Assembly (NCBI GenBank): GCA_002730315.1
Contig: PBZW01000020.1
Span: forward strand, 1-51,099
DNA length: 51,099 nucleotides
DNA from: Fidelibacterota bacterium
GTDB taxonomy: Bacteria; Fidelibacterota; Marinisomatia; Marinisomatales; TCS55
Reading direction: 5' to 3'
Of the stretch, positions 41,791 to 50,546 are shown piece after piece (the stretch's first letter is position 1; every line of letters begins with the position of its first letter). Both the position numbers and the translations under genes were made by a program. The notes below the pieces were generated by a model that saw only the letters and a program-made list of their open reading frames with translations, made no database searches and had not been told where the DNA came from.

Positions 41791-42527
41791 GAATGTTTTC
41801 CCTATTTCTTTTAACTGTCAATCTGTTCGCCGTCAACGCGGACAGTATGTTTGTCCAGGGAAATTGGTATTTTGAGGATGAAAAATTCATCCAGGCCGCC
41901 CGGACATATGAACGGCTTTTAGGATCTGCAGAACACGCGGACCTGTATTATAACCTGGGGAATGCTTATTACAGAATGGGCGAAGTGGGTCATGCAGTCT
42001 GGGCCTACGAAAAAGGACTCCAGTTCGAACCGCGGAATGATGACATAAAGCATAATTTGGAGTTAGTGAATACCCGTGTTCAGGACAGGATCACCATGCC
42101 CGATGGATTTGCACTTCTGTATTGGTACAGGGCGTTCAAGAATTCGCAAACGGTCAACGACCTCTTAATCTGGGGGAGTACATTTCTTCTGTTAGTGGGG
42201 TTGATCTATGCATTGGGACAGTTTCGATTTTTAGGAGAAAAAGCTGTTTCCAGGCTACAGGCCATTTTTGTTATTCTCACTCTCGTTTTTCATGGCATTT
42301 GTCTGGACAAATATTGGGATGTATCTGGAACGAAAGAGGGTGTTATTATATCTACCAAAGAGAATGTGTATTCCGTGCCAGCGGTTCGGGATGAGATGAT
42401 CGTGTTCAAGGTCCATGAAGGGCTCAAAGCCGAGATCACTCAAGTGCAGGATAATTGGGTGGAGATCATTCTTTTAGACGGGAAGAAAGGGTGGGTCCCA
42501 GTGAATACGATCCGACCTTTATCATGA
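41787..42527 (+). CDS. batE: BatE, TPR membrane protein with SH3-like end
   Basis: A 246-residue protein. A signal peptide (MRMFSLFLLTVNLFAVNADS) precedes TPR-type helices (DLYYNLGNAYYRMGEVGHAVWAYEKGL, read in parts, at about 50-78). Two hydrophobic helices follow (STFLLLVGLIYALGQ near 130 and IFVILTLVFHGICL near 160), then a SH3-like beta domain at the end (VYSVPAVRDEMIVFKVHEGL, WVEIILLDGKKGWVP). TPR plus SH3 is the usual BatE layout. Overlap of 4 bases with batD and again with the SPOR gene. Confidence 0.88.
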   Translation: MRMFSLFLLTVNLFAVNADSMFVQGNWYFEDEKFIQAARTYERLLGSAEHADLYYNLGNAYYRMGEVGHAVWAYEKGLQFEPRNDDIKHNLELVNTRVQDRITMPDGFALLYWYRAFKNSQTVNDLLIWGSTFLLLVGLIYALGQFRFLGEKAVSRLQAIFVILTLVFHGICLDKYWDVSGTKEGVIISTKENVYSVPAVRDEMIVFKVHEGLKAEITQVQDNWVEIILLDGKKGWVPVNTIRPLS

Positions 42528-43012
42528 TTTGTAGTCACAGAGTGCACAAAGGACTTTTCTACGCACTTATTTTTTTTGGATTAGTGGCAGTAGGTTTGGG
42601 TCAAGAATCAGATGTAAAAAAAATATTTGATCCCAACGAACACCGTGATGTTCAGCCAAAGTGGCCGGTGATCATCAATAATGTTCTGGAAGGAGAAAAT
42701 CCCATCGATTCCATATTAACAGCGGATACGGTCCATTGGGTGACAGAAGGTTTCCGCGTCCAGGTCATTGCATCCAAATCCATGACCAAATCTGATTCAT
42801 TGAGCTCGATCCTTAATGCAACCTTGACAGATTCAGCTTACGTCATTTATGAAACACCCAATTACAAAGTGCGTGTTGGCGATTATGTGGCCCGGGAAGA
42901 CGCTGATAAAATGCGGGAATCTCTCAATAAAATGGGCTATCGATCGGCATGGGTCATCCGTACACGGATCACTCCCCAGCAGACGGGGATGATCATAAGG
43001 ACCCAAAAGTAA
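42524..43012 (+). CDS. SPOR-domain protein
   Basis: A 162-residue protein. The ATG at 42524 overlaps batE's stop (ATGA). An N-terminal hydrophobic helix (about 11-24, LFYALIFFGLVAVGLG) is followed by a polar stretch, then a SPOR fold at about 85-155: GFRVQVIASKSMTKSDSL, YVIYETPNYKVRVGDYV and MRESLNKMGYRSAWVI. SPOR domains bind peptidoglycan lacking stem peptides at division sites. Being coupled to the bat operon suggests the Bat complex and cell-wall remodelling may be linked in this organism, which is inference only. The start further upstream (42455) lies within batE. Confidence 0.85.
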   Translation: MICSHRVHKGLFYALIFFGLVAVGLGQESDVKKIFDPNEHRDVQPKWPVIINNVLEGENPIDSILTADTVHWVTEGFRVQVIASKSMTKSDSLSSILNATLTDSAYVIYETPNYKVRVGDYVAREDADKMRESLNKMGYRSAWVIRTRITPQQTGMIIRTQK

Positions 43013-43022
43013 GTAGTTTGCT

Positions 43023-43040
43023 GTTTCCCATATAGGAAAC
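43023..43040 (+). other. Small hairpin GTTTCC/GGAAAC after the SPOR gene
   Basis: GTTTCC and GGAAAC pair as a perfect 6-base stem with a 6-base loop, 11 bases after the stop. No T run follows, so it is at best a weak terminator or a 3'-end stabiliser for the bat mRNA. Confidence 0.4.
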
Positions 43041-43096
43041 ATTCATCCAAATAACGTAATTTTTCTTTCTATATTTATCACAATAATTGAGGAATT

Positions 43097-43822
43097 ATGT
43101 CCGGTCATAGTAAGTGGGCCACCATCAAACGCAAGAAAGCCGCCACCGATGCCAAGCGGGGTAAGATCTTTACCACCATCATCAAGGAGATCACCATTGC
43201 AGCGCGAGACGGTGGAGGCGATATAGATAGTAATCCACGCCTGCGCCAGGCTGTGGCCAATGCCAAGTCGGCTAATATGCCGTCGAACAATATCCAGCGG
43301 GCTATCAAGAAAGGCACAGGTGAACTTCCGGGCGTGACCTATGAAGAAGCCACTTTCGAAGGGTATGGACCGGCAGGTGTGGCCATCATGGTGGAGTGCC
43401 TCACCGATAACCGCAAGCGGACCGTTGCAGAGATCCGCCACCTCATAATCAAATACGGCGGCAATTTGGGGGAAAAAGGTTCCGTAAACTGGATGTTCGA
43501 TAAAAAAGGGCAGATCACCGTGAAGGCCAACGGTCATGAAGAAGACACGGTTTTTGAAGCTGCATTGGAAGCCGGAGCAGAGGATTTTGAAATCGATGGC
43601 GATGCGTTTATAGTATCAACCGATCCGTCTGATATCATGTCAGTTCGTGATAATTTGGAAAATAGCGGTTATGAGATCGAATCGGCCAATGTTGATCTCG
43701 TACCAAAAAATCTCCAAAATGTGGATAGTGATAAGGAAAATTCAGTGATCACATTATTAGAAGCGTTGGAAGACCATGATGATATCAAGGCTGTGTACAC
43801 CAATTTTGATTCCGAGGACTGA
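43097..43822 (+). CDS. yebC: YebC/PmpR family DNA-binding protein
   Basis: A 241-residue YebC. The opening MSGHSKWATIKRKKAATDAK is diagnostic, with GKIFTTIIKEITIAARDGG and SANMPSNNIQRAIKKGTG. Early papers called it a regulator; more recent ones link YebC to translation of proline-rich stretches. GAGG at 43089-43092 precedes the ATG. Its stop touches ruvC, forming yebC-ruvC-ruvA, a very common bacterial cluster, though ruvB is not next here. Confidence 0.96.
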   Translation: MSGHSKWATIKRKKAATDAKRGKIFTTIIKEITIAARDGGGDIDSNPRLRQAVANAKSANMPSNNIQRAIKKGTGELPGVTYEEATFEGYGPAGVAIMVECLTDNRKRTVAEIRHLIIKYGGNLGEKGSVNWMFDKKGQITVKANGHEEDTVFEAALEAGAEDFEIDGDAFIVSTDPSDIMSVRDNLENSGYEIESANVDLVPKNLQNVDSDKENSVITLLEALEDHDDIKAVYTNFDSED

Positions 43823-44301
43823 TGCGGGTCATTGGGTTTGATCCGGGCATCAATGTAACAGGATTTGGCATCTTGGACTATTCCAAGCGGAATGCCAAAG
43901 CCCATGGGTACGGCGTGATCCGTCCACCTCAAAATAAACCCCTTCAAGATCGTTTGCATTACCTCCATGAAGAAACCATGAAATTATTAACGGAATTTCA
44001 GCCGAATGTAGTGGCCGTGGAAGATACGTTCTACCATAAGAATTTTAAATCAGCGCTCATGCTTGGCCAGGCCAGGGGCATGGTGCTATTAGCTGCTGCT
44101 CGAAATGAGATCACTTGTACGGAATTTGCACCAAAGAAAGTAAAGCAGTCTGTAGTGGGCAATGGCAATGCCACCAAAGAACAGGTCCAGTATATGGTCC
44201 AGAATATTTTAAAACTGAAAGACACTCCCACTCCATTTGATTCATCCGATGCCTTGGCAGTGGGCTTGTGTTACATTAATCAGCAGCAATTCGTCCAATG
44301 A
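43822..44301 (+). CDS. ruvC: Holliday junction resolvase RuvC
   Basis: A 159-residue endonuclease that cuts Holliday junctions. Acidic catalytic sites: first Asp in VIGFDPGINVTGFG, Glu in VVAVEDTFYHKNFKSALMLG, and the closing Asp pair in FDSSDALAVGLCY. It is slightly shorter than E. coli RuvC (173). The ATG shares a base with the yebC stop and its own end overlaps ruvA by 4 bases. It works with the RuvAB motor. RuvX at 30366 is a separate protein. Confidence 0.95.
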   Translation: MRVIGFDPGINVTGFGILDYSKRNAKAHGYGVIRPPQNKPLQDRLHYLHEETMKLLTEFQPNVVAVEDTFYHKNFKSALMLGQARGMVLLAAARNEITCTEFAPKKVKQSVVGNGNATKEQVQYMVQNILKLKDTPTPFDSSDALAVGLCYINQQQFVQ

Positions 44302-44888
44302 TCGATTCTATCAAAGGTACTCTTTTCCATAAAGATCCCAGCCATGTAGTACTGGATATGAACGGTATTCGATTGAAATTATCCATTACTGTCGCCACGT
44401 ATAACGGTCTCCCTGAAAAAGGGAATGATGCAGAATTACTTACGTATCTGAATGTCCGTGAGGACCTCATGGAACTGTATGGATTTGGAAATGCGGAAGA
44501 ACGAAATATGTTCACTATGTTAAATACGATCAGCGGCATCGGTCCCCGGTCAGCCATGAATATTCTCTCTGGTTCCAACCCCATTGAATTCAAAAAGAAT
44601 ATTATTGCTGGTGACGTGAAATCGTTGACCATTATCCCCGGGATTGGAACCAAGACCGCCAAGCGCATCATTGTAGAATTAAAGGAAAAATATGTAGATG
44701 AAGATGATGATAATTTGGATTTCATGACAAGTGCAGATGATGGTGTTGCAGGAGATGCGGTGATCGCGCTCATATCGTTAGGTTATAAGCGGGGCCAGGT
44801 CAATCAAGCTATTCGGGCGTTGGAGGCTGAAGGTGAACTGGATGGCAGTATTGAAACCATTATCAAAAAAGCGTTATCTAAACTTTAA
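44298..44888 (+). CDS. ruvA: Holliday junction branch-migration protein RuvA
   Basis: A 196-residue protein that tetramerises on four-way junctions and loads the RuvB motor. An OB-fold start (MIDSIKGTLFHKDPSHVVLD) is followed by two helix-hairpin-helix motifs, NTISGIGPRSAMNILSG and LTIIPGIGTKTAKRIIVELK, a variable acidic linker (YVDEDDDNLDF) and a C-terminal helix bundle. Normal length. RuvB is absent from the window. Confidence 0.96.
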   Translation: MIDSIKGTLFHKDPSHVVLDMNGIRLKLSITVATYNGLPEKGNDAELLTYLNVREDLMELYGFGNAEERNMFTMLNTISGIGPRSAMNILSGSNPIEFKKNIIAGDVKSLTIIPGIGTKTAKRIIVELKEKYVDEDDDNLDFMTSADDGVAGDAVIALISLGYKRGQVNQAIRALEAEGELDGSIETIIKKALSKL

Positions 44889-44894
44889 TAATCA

Positions 44895-46094
44895 ATGAGA
44901 ATCGCCACACGGATCAGCCGTTTGGGAACTGAAACGGCATTCGCTGTTTCTGCCCAGGCGCGGGAATGGGTAGCCAAAGGAAATAAAGTGTATCCATTCC
45001 ACTTGGGTGACATCAATTTATCCACTCCACAAAATATCATTGAAGCTGCCAATCGATATATCGTTGATGGTAAAAATGGATATTGTCCGTCTGAAGGTAT
45101 CCTGTCTTTACGAGAAGCGCTGGCTCATGATGTTGGTAGTAAACGGGGTGTGTCTTATGGTCCGGAGAATATATCGGTTCAGCCCGGCGGCAAACCCACC
45201 ATTGGAAAATTCATCCAGGCGATTATGAATCCCGGTGATGAAGTGCTGTATCCCAACCCAGGTTATCCCATCTACGAGAGCCAGATCGAATACCATGGCG
45301 GAAGTGCAGTCCCATATAGATACGATGAGACCGATAAAGGCTTTGAGATCGATATCGAAAAACTCCGTTCATCCGTCACCGATAAGACTGTGGCGCTGAT
45401 CTACAATAATTATAACAATCCTATTTCAGCGGAATCTTCCCGTGAAGAAATGGAAACCTTGGCGCAATTAGCTATCGAAAATGACCTGTGTGTCTTGAGT
45501 GATGACGCCTATTATGAAATGCTGTATGATACGGATCCGTTATCCATCGTGAATATTCCCGGCATGCAGGAACGAACGGTGATACTCTACACATTCTCCA
45601 AGAAATTCGCCATGACCGGCTGGCGGATCGGTGCGTCCATAGGTCCGGAAAATGTGATCAAGGTGATCAACAAACTGAATGTGAATGATGAATCCTGTAC
45701 CAACCATTTTCACCAATGGGCTATGGTGGAAGCGATCAATGGAGATCAATCTGGGTCAAAGGCTATACTAGATGAATTGCGTAAAAGGAGAGACGTGTCT
45801 TTGGAAGGATTGAATGCGATAGAGGGGATCGATATTGCTACTCCTGAATGCACATTTTATCTTTTTCCCAATGTAACTCGAATCATGGAGCGAAAAAGGC
45901 TCACATCTGTTGCTGATCTTCAAGTCGGAGCTTTACACAATTCAGGTGTTTCATTTTGTACACGTGATCATTTTGGACGTCCTCAAGAAGGAGAAACTGA
46001 TTTTTATATCCGCTTTGCTTATTCAGGGATAACGATGGAAGATATCAAAGAAGGCATGGTTAAGCTGAAAGACTACTTCGAATCCAGCGACTGA
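44895..46094 (+). CDS. PLP-dependent aminotransferase (class I/II)
   Basis: A 399-residue fold-type I enzyme, full length. Motifs include FHLGDINLSTPQNIIEAA, an N-terminal substrate region, GYCPSEGILSLREAL, YPNPGYPIYESQIEY and the PLP lysine K236 in YTFSKKFAMTGWRIG. The usual NPTG loop reads NNPIS, a notable change. Substrate cannot be assigned; it could be an aspartate or branched-type aminotransferase. It is followed 1 base later by gcvT. A link to glycine or amino-acid supply would be inference. Confidence 0.9.
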   Translation: MRIATRISRLGTETAFAVSAQAREWVAKGNKVYPFHLGDINLSTPQNIIEAANRYIVDGKNGYCPSEGILSLREALAHDVGSKRGVSYGPENISVQPGGKPTIGKFIQAIMNPGDEVLYPNPGYPIYESQIEYHGGSAVPYRYDETDKGFEIDIEKLRSSVTDKTVALIYNNYNNPISAESSREEMETLAQLAIENDLCVLSDDAYYEMLYDTDPLSIVNIPGMQERTVILYTFSKKFAMTGWRIGASIGPENVIKVINKLNVNDESCTNHFHQWAMVEAINGDQSGSKAILDELRKRRDVSLEGLNAIEGIDIATPECTFYLFPNVTRIMERKRLTSVADLQVGALHNSGVSFCTRDHFGRPQEGETDFYIRFAYSGITMEDIKEGMVKLKDYFESSD

Positions 46095-46101
46095 ATTGAC
46101 C

Positions 46102-47166
46102 ATGGAAACTCCACTATACCAAAGACATATTGATCTTAACGCAAAGATGGTAGATTTTGCCGGCTACCAAATGCCTATCCAATACTCCGGGATCATTCAG
46201 GAACATAATGCTGTGCGAAATGGCTGTGGAATATTTGACGTGAGTCATATGGGAGAATTCATTGTCAGCGGTGATGGTACGGAAAATTTTTTGAATTATA
46301 TGACGGTGAATGAAGCATCCTCTATGAAGGTTGGCGATACTCAATATTCTGCCATGTGTTACGATCATGGCGGAATTGTGGATGATCTGTTGATCTATAG
46401 ATACGAAGACCGGTTCATGCTGGTGGTGAATGCATCCAACTTGGAGAAGGATCTAAAATGGTTGATGGACCATAAACCAGATACGGTTACAATCGATAAT
46501 AAAAGTGTTGAGATCGGACTCATAGCCCTTCAAGGACCCAGATCAAGGGATATTTTACAAGATGTCATTAATGAAGATCTGAATGACGTATCATTTTATA
46601 CATTTATAGAGCATAATGGAATGACCATAGCCAGAACAGGGTATACTGGCGAATTGGGGTTTGAGATTTATGGTGATCATAATTTTATAAATGAAGTATG
46701 GGATGCTATTATGGACACCGGTCAAGTAGAGCCATGTGGGCTTGGATGTAGAGATACTTTGCGGATGGAAATGAAATATTGTCTCTATGGGAATGACATT
46801 GATGAGACTACTAATCCCATCGAAGCAGGGTTGGGATGGATCACCAAATTAGGTGGTGATAATTTTATTGGAAAAGAAATGGCCATCCAGGCAAAACAGG
46901 AGAAAATACGTCATCTGGCTGCATTTGAAATGGTGGACAGGGCCGTGCCCAGGAAAGGGTATTTGATCTATGCTGATGGTAAAGAAGTAGGTGAGGTGAC
47001 CAGTGGGACACAATCTCCATCCTTGCAGAAAGGTATAGGGTTGGGCTATGTTCAGTTTGGGAAACATAAACCCGGCATGGACATTGAAATTGACATTCGC
47101 GGGAAAATGAAAAAGGCTGTTATTATCAAACCACCATTTTACAAACAGGGGAGCGCCCAGTCATGA
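46102..47166 (+). CDS. gcvT: Aminomethyltransferase GcvT (glycine cleavage T protein)
   Basis: A protein of 354 residues from the ATG at 46102, or 356 if the TTG at 46096 is used. It transfers the methylene group of glycine from the H protein to tetrahydrofolate. It starts METPLYQRHIDLNAKMVDFAG, then PIQYSGIIQEHNAVRNGCGIFDVSHMGEF, ALQGPRSRDILQDV, RTGYTGELGFEIY and GCRDTLRMEMKYCLYGNDI. Motifs for folate binding are intact. It supplies one-carbon folate, matching folB/folK at the other end. The H, P and L partners are not in this window. Confidence 0.96.
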   Translation: METPLYQRHIDLNAKMVDFAGYQMPIQYSGIIQEHNAVRNGCGIFDVSHMGEFIVSGDGTENFLNYMTVNEASSMKVGDTQYSAMCYDHGGIVDDLLIYRYEDRFMLVVNASNLEKDLKWLMDHKPDTVTIDNKSVEIGLIALQGPRSRDILQDVINEDLNDVSFYTFIEHNGMTIARTGYTGELGFEIYGDHNFINEVWDAIMDTGQVEPCGLGCRDTLRMEMKYCLYGNDIDETTNPIEAGLGWITKLGGDNFIGKEMAIQAKQEKIRHLAAFEMVDRAVPRKGYLIYADGKEVGEVTSGTQSPSLQKGIGLGYVQFGKHKPGMDIEIDIRGKMKKAVIIKPPFYKQGSAQS

Positions 47167-48134
47167 GCACTATTCTTGTGACCGGTGGATGCGGATTCAT
47201 TGGCTCCCATCTCATTGATAAGCTGTTAAGTCAACGTAAACAGGTTGTATGTATCGACAATCTGAATGACTTTTACCATCCAGAAATCAAACTATTGAAT
47301 CAAAAGAGACATTTAGATTATAAACGGTATTCCTTTCATAAAGGGGATATACGCGATCATGTGTTCATCAGGGAAATATTCAATACGTATACATTCGATA
47401 CAGTGATCCATTTGGCTGCCATGGCCGGAGTCCGTCCGTCCCTGGAAGATCCGGTCTTATACACAAAAGTGAATATCAATGGAACACAGGTTCTTTTAGA
47501 AGAAATGAAAGACAAGGAAATCAAAAAATTTATATTTGCGTCGTCATCTTCCGTATATGGAAATAATGATAAGATACCTTTTTCTGAAACGGACATGGTA
47601 GACCAGCAGATCTCGCCCTATGGTGCCACAAAGAAAATGGGGGAAGAGCTTTGTTTTACATATGCACATCTTTACCAGATCCCCACAGTTTGCCTGCGCT
47701 TCTTTACTGTCTATGGCCCCAGGCAGCGACCGGAAATGGCCATTCATAAATTTGTCCGCCATATTTTAAGCGGACAGCCTCTTCCTTTTTTTGGAGATGG
47801 AAGTACAGCGCGAGATTATACTTACATTGATGACATCATTAGTGGTATAATTGCGGCACTGGAATCAAACGAAGATTTCATGATTTACAACCTCGGAAAC
47901 TCTGAACCAGTTAAATTGGCCGATCTGGTTTCCACAATCAGTGACGTCACTGGAGAAAAGGCTTTTCTTGATGAACAAGCTCTTCCCTCCGGCGATGTGC
48001 AGCGTACATACGCCGATATCTCTCGTGCAGAATCACGACTGGATTACTCTCCAACAACCCATTTTTACGATGGTGTCGTAAAATTTGTTGACTGGTTCAA
48101 GTCCGTGAAAACGGAACATCCCCAGCTGTTTTGA
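47163..48134 (+). CDS. NAD-dependent nucleotide-sugar epimerase/dehydratase (GalE/UDP-glucuronate-epimerase-like)
   Basis: A 323-residue short-chain reductase. Its NAD loop GGCGFIG lies at residues 8-14, the D/N position reads CIDNLNDFYHPEIK, and the catalytic Y153-x3-K157 lies in SPYGATKKMGEELC. RFFTVYGPRQRPEMAIHKFV is very like UDP-glucuronate 4-epimerases. The end is normal. The substrate is likely a UDP-sugar for surface polysaccharide, but several activities share this motif set. The start overlaps gcvT by 4 bases and the end overlaps ftsK. Confidence 0.9.
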   Translation: MSTILVTGGCGFIGSHLIDKLLSQRKQVVCIDNLNDFYHPEIKLLNQKRHLDYKRYSFHKGDIRDHVFIREIFNTYTFDTVIHLAAMAGVRPSLEDPVLYTKVNINGTQVLLEEMKDKEIKKFIFASSSSVYGNNDKIPFSETDMVDQQISPYGATKKMGEELCFTYAHLYQIPTVCLRFFTVYGPRQRPEMAIHKFVRHILSGQPLPFFGDGSTARDYTYIDDIISGIIAALESNEDFMIYNLGNSEPVKLADLVSTISDVTGEKAFLDEQALPSGDVQRTYADISRAESRLDYSPTTHFYDGVVKFVDWFKSVKTEHPQLF

Positions 48135-50542
48135 AAGACCGCCGACTCGAAATATTAGGCATTTTGACCATGGCCACTTCATTGCTGGTTTTCATAAGCC
48201 TGGTTGGATACAGTCCCAGCGAAGACCCGGGAATTTCACCCAATGTGCAAGTGGAAAATCCGCTGGGAATCCTGGGTGTTTACCTTTCATACTTTTTCAT
48301 CAAGTTTTTATTTGGTTATCCCATGTTCGTATTACCCGTTTTGGGTATCATATGGGGGTGGCTCTGCTTTAGTCAAAAGGAACTAAAAGCATTTAATCGA
48401 ATTGCTGGCTATGTTGTTGGTGCCGTGGTTATGCTTTCAGTGACTATTGGTCTGGTAGAGATTGGGATGAATGAGCGGTCAGGGTTGGATTTCACTGCCA
48501 GTGGTCTCATCGGAGGGAATTTGGCCAATTTTCTTTACAGCTTTTTGGGATTGATTGGAACATCCATTTTACTATTTGCACTCTGGCTGGTGTTGATTCG
48601 TGGTTATTTTGAATTCAGTTTTTATGGACCTCTGGAAAAACTGGGTATCAAGATCAACAAAAAGCGCGACGAGCAAAAGCTGAAAAAAGAAATGGCTACG
48701 ACAGAAGAAGCCAAGCGTAAACATACCCAGGAATTATTGAAAAAGATAGATGCTCAACGGGAAGAAGAAACTATTCCAGAACCGGTCCAAGAAGCAGAAA
48801 AAGATGCAACTGAAGAAATTGATGAAGAGGAACCTGTTCATCAAACGGCAGCTACTACAACGGTTCCCACCACATCATTACCTGAATTGGCTGAAGAAGA
48901 ATTTATCAGGGATGAAAAAGATGAGATAGTTGGTGAAGAATCAGATTTAGAAGATGAGCTAGCCCATCCACCTCCTGCCGAAGATATAGCTGAAATGGTA
49001 GATGAAAACATTGAAGTGGGAGAAATGGTGGAAGAAGAGGAAGTAAACCTCGATGAAGTAGAAGAACGCCAGCAACCTAGGCGAGAATACCAGTTACCGT
49101 CTTCAGACATTTTGGCGACACCCGTAAATATAACAGATACTATGAGTCGAAATGATCTTGTTGATCGTGCCAATTTTTTAACGCAATCCTTGTTGACCTT
49201 TGGTGTAAAAGGGAAGGTAGTCAATGTAAGCCCGGGACCGGTGATTACCCTCTTCGAAGTTGAACCTGATGAAGGTGTTCGTGTGAATAAATTCGTCCAG
49301 CTTGCTGATGACCTGGCCAGGGTTATGGAAGCCAGCCGTGTTCGTGTCATTGCACCGATCCCAGGAAAATCATCTGTAGGGATCGAGATCCCCAACCGCA
49401 ATCCGGCGACAGTCTACTTCAAATCGGTCATCAATTCTGAAAAATTTGCCATATCCGAAACCAAATTAAATTTAGCGATCGGAAAAAATACTTCCGGAGA
49501 AATCGCCACGCTGGACTTAGCAGCTATGCCGCACTTACTCATTGCCGGAACAACAGGATCAGGCAAATCTGTTTGTTTGAATTCAATCATTTGCAGTCTA
49601 TTGTACAGTTGCACACCAGATGAATTAAAATTTGTAATTATCGATCCAAAGAAAGTGGAAATGTCATTATACAGAGCGTTGGATGGATACCATTTGCTTT
49701 CAATGGAAGATATTGATGAACCCATCGTCACCACAGGTGAAAATGCTGTTTATGCACTGCGGGCCGTGGAAAGAGAAATGGGCCGTCGTTATGATGTATT
49801 GGCTGACGCAGTTGTACGCAACATCGATGAATACAATAAAAAGATGACAAAGAACGGTGAAACGATCATGCCCTATATTGTAGTAGTAGTTGATGAATTG
49901 GCTGACCTTATGATGCTCAACGCCCGAGAGGTAGAAGCTCCCATAGCTCGATTAGCGCAATTGGCTCGTGCAGTGGGCATACACTTGGTCATCGCGACAC
50001 AACGCCCATCCGTGGATGTGATCACCGGTTTGATCAAGGCCAATTTTCCGTCCAGGATAGCTTTCCAGGTCGCCAGTAAAATTGATTCCCGAACCATTAT
50101 AGATATGACCGGAGCTGAAAAACTCATTGGCAGGGGAGATATGCTTTATTTAGGATCAGGTTCATCAGATCCAGTCCGGTTGCACAATGCATTTCTATCC
50201 CTGGATGAAATCGAAGCATTGATGACGCATATTCATGAACAGCCAAAAGCATCAGAATTGATTTTGCCTAGTATTCGCGAAGGCCAAATAGCTGGTGGTG
50301 TTACTGTTGATAGCAGCGGAGGTGATGAGCAGGACGAATTATTAAATGAGGCTATACGGTTGGTTATCACACATCAGCAAGGGTCTATATCGCTCATTCA
50401 GCGGCGCTTGAAAGTTGGCTATTCTCGAGCTGCACGTCTAATCGATCAAATGGAGCAGATTGCAGTTGTTGGTCCATTCACCGGGAGTAAAGCGCGCGAA
50501 GTGCTTGTGGATGAGACCTATTTACTCCATTTAGAAAATTAA
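48131..50542 (+). CDS. ftsK: DNA translocase FtsK/SpoIIIE
   Basis: An 803-residue DNA pump at the division septum. TTG start at 48131 overlaps the epimerase stop. Four membrane helices lie in residues ~8-165. An acidic linker rich in Glu (about 190-320) joins to the motor. The motor has Walker A GTTGSGKSVCLNSI (about 472-485), Walker B IVVVVDELADLMML (about 578-591), IATQRPSVDVITGLIKANFP and the C-terminal gamma winged helix with SISLIQRRLKVGYSRAARLID. The gamma domain reads KOPS-type polar sites. Length is typical for a short FtsK. It resolves chromosome dimers with XerCD. Confidence 0.96.
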   Translation: MKDRRLEILGILTMATSLLVFISLVGYSPSEDPGISPNVQVENPLGILGVYLSYFFIKFLFGYPMFVLPVLGIIWGWLCFSQKELKAFNRIAGYVVGAVVMLSVTIGLVEIGMNERSGLDFTASGLIGGNLANFLYSFLGLIGTSILLFALWLVLIRGYFEFSFYGPLEKLGIKINKKRDEQKLKKEMATTEEAKRKHTQELLKKIDAQREEETIPEPVQEAEKDATEEIDEEEPVHQTAATTTVPTTSLPELAEEEFIRDEKDEIVGEESDLEDELAHPPPAEDIAEMVDENIEVGEMVEEEEVNLDEVEERQQPRREYQLPSSDILATPVNITDTMSRNDLVDRANFLTQSLLTFGVKGKVVNVSPGPVITLFEVEPDEGVRVNKFVQLADDLARVMEASRVRVIAPIPGKSSVGIEIPNRNPATVYFKSVINSEKFAISETKLNLAIGKNTSGEIATLDLAAMPHLLIAGTTGSGKSVCLNSIICSLLYSCTPDELKFVIIDPKKVEMSLYRALDGYHLLSMEDIDEPIVTTGENAVYALRAVEREMGRRYDVLADAVVRNIDEYNKKMTKNGETIMPYIVVVVDELADLMMLNAREVEAPIARLAQLARAVGIHLVIATQRPSVDVITGLIKANFPSRIAFQVASKIDSRTIIDMTGAEKLIGRGDMLYLGSGSSDPVRLHNAFLSLDEIEALMTHIHEQPKASELILPSIREGQIAGGVTVDSSGGDEQDELLNEAIRLVITHQQGSISLIQRRLKVGYSRAARLIDQMEQIAVVGPFTGSKAREVLVDETYLLHLEN

Positions 50543-50546
50543 GGAA

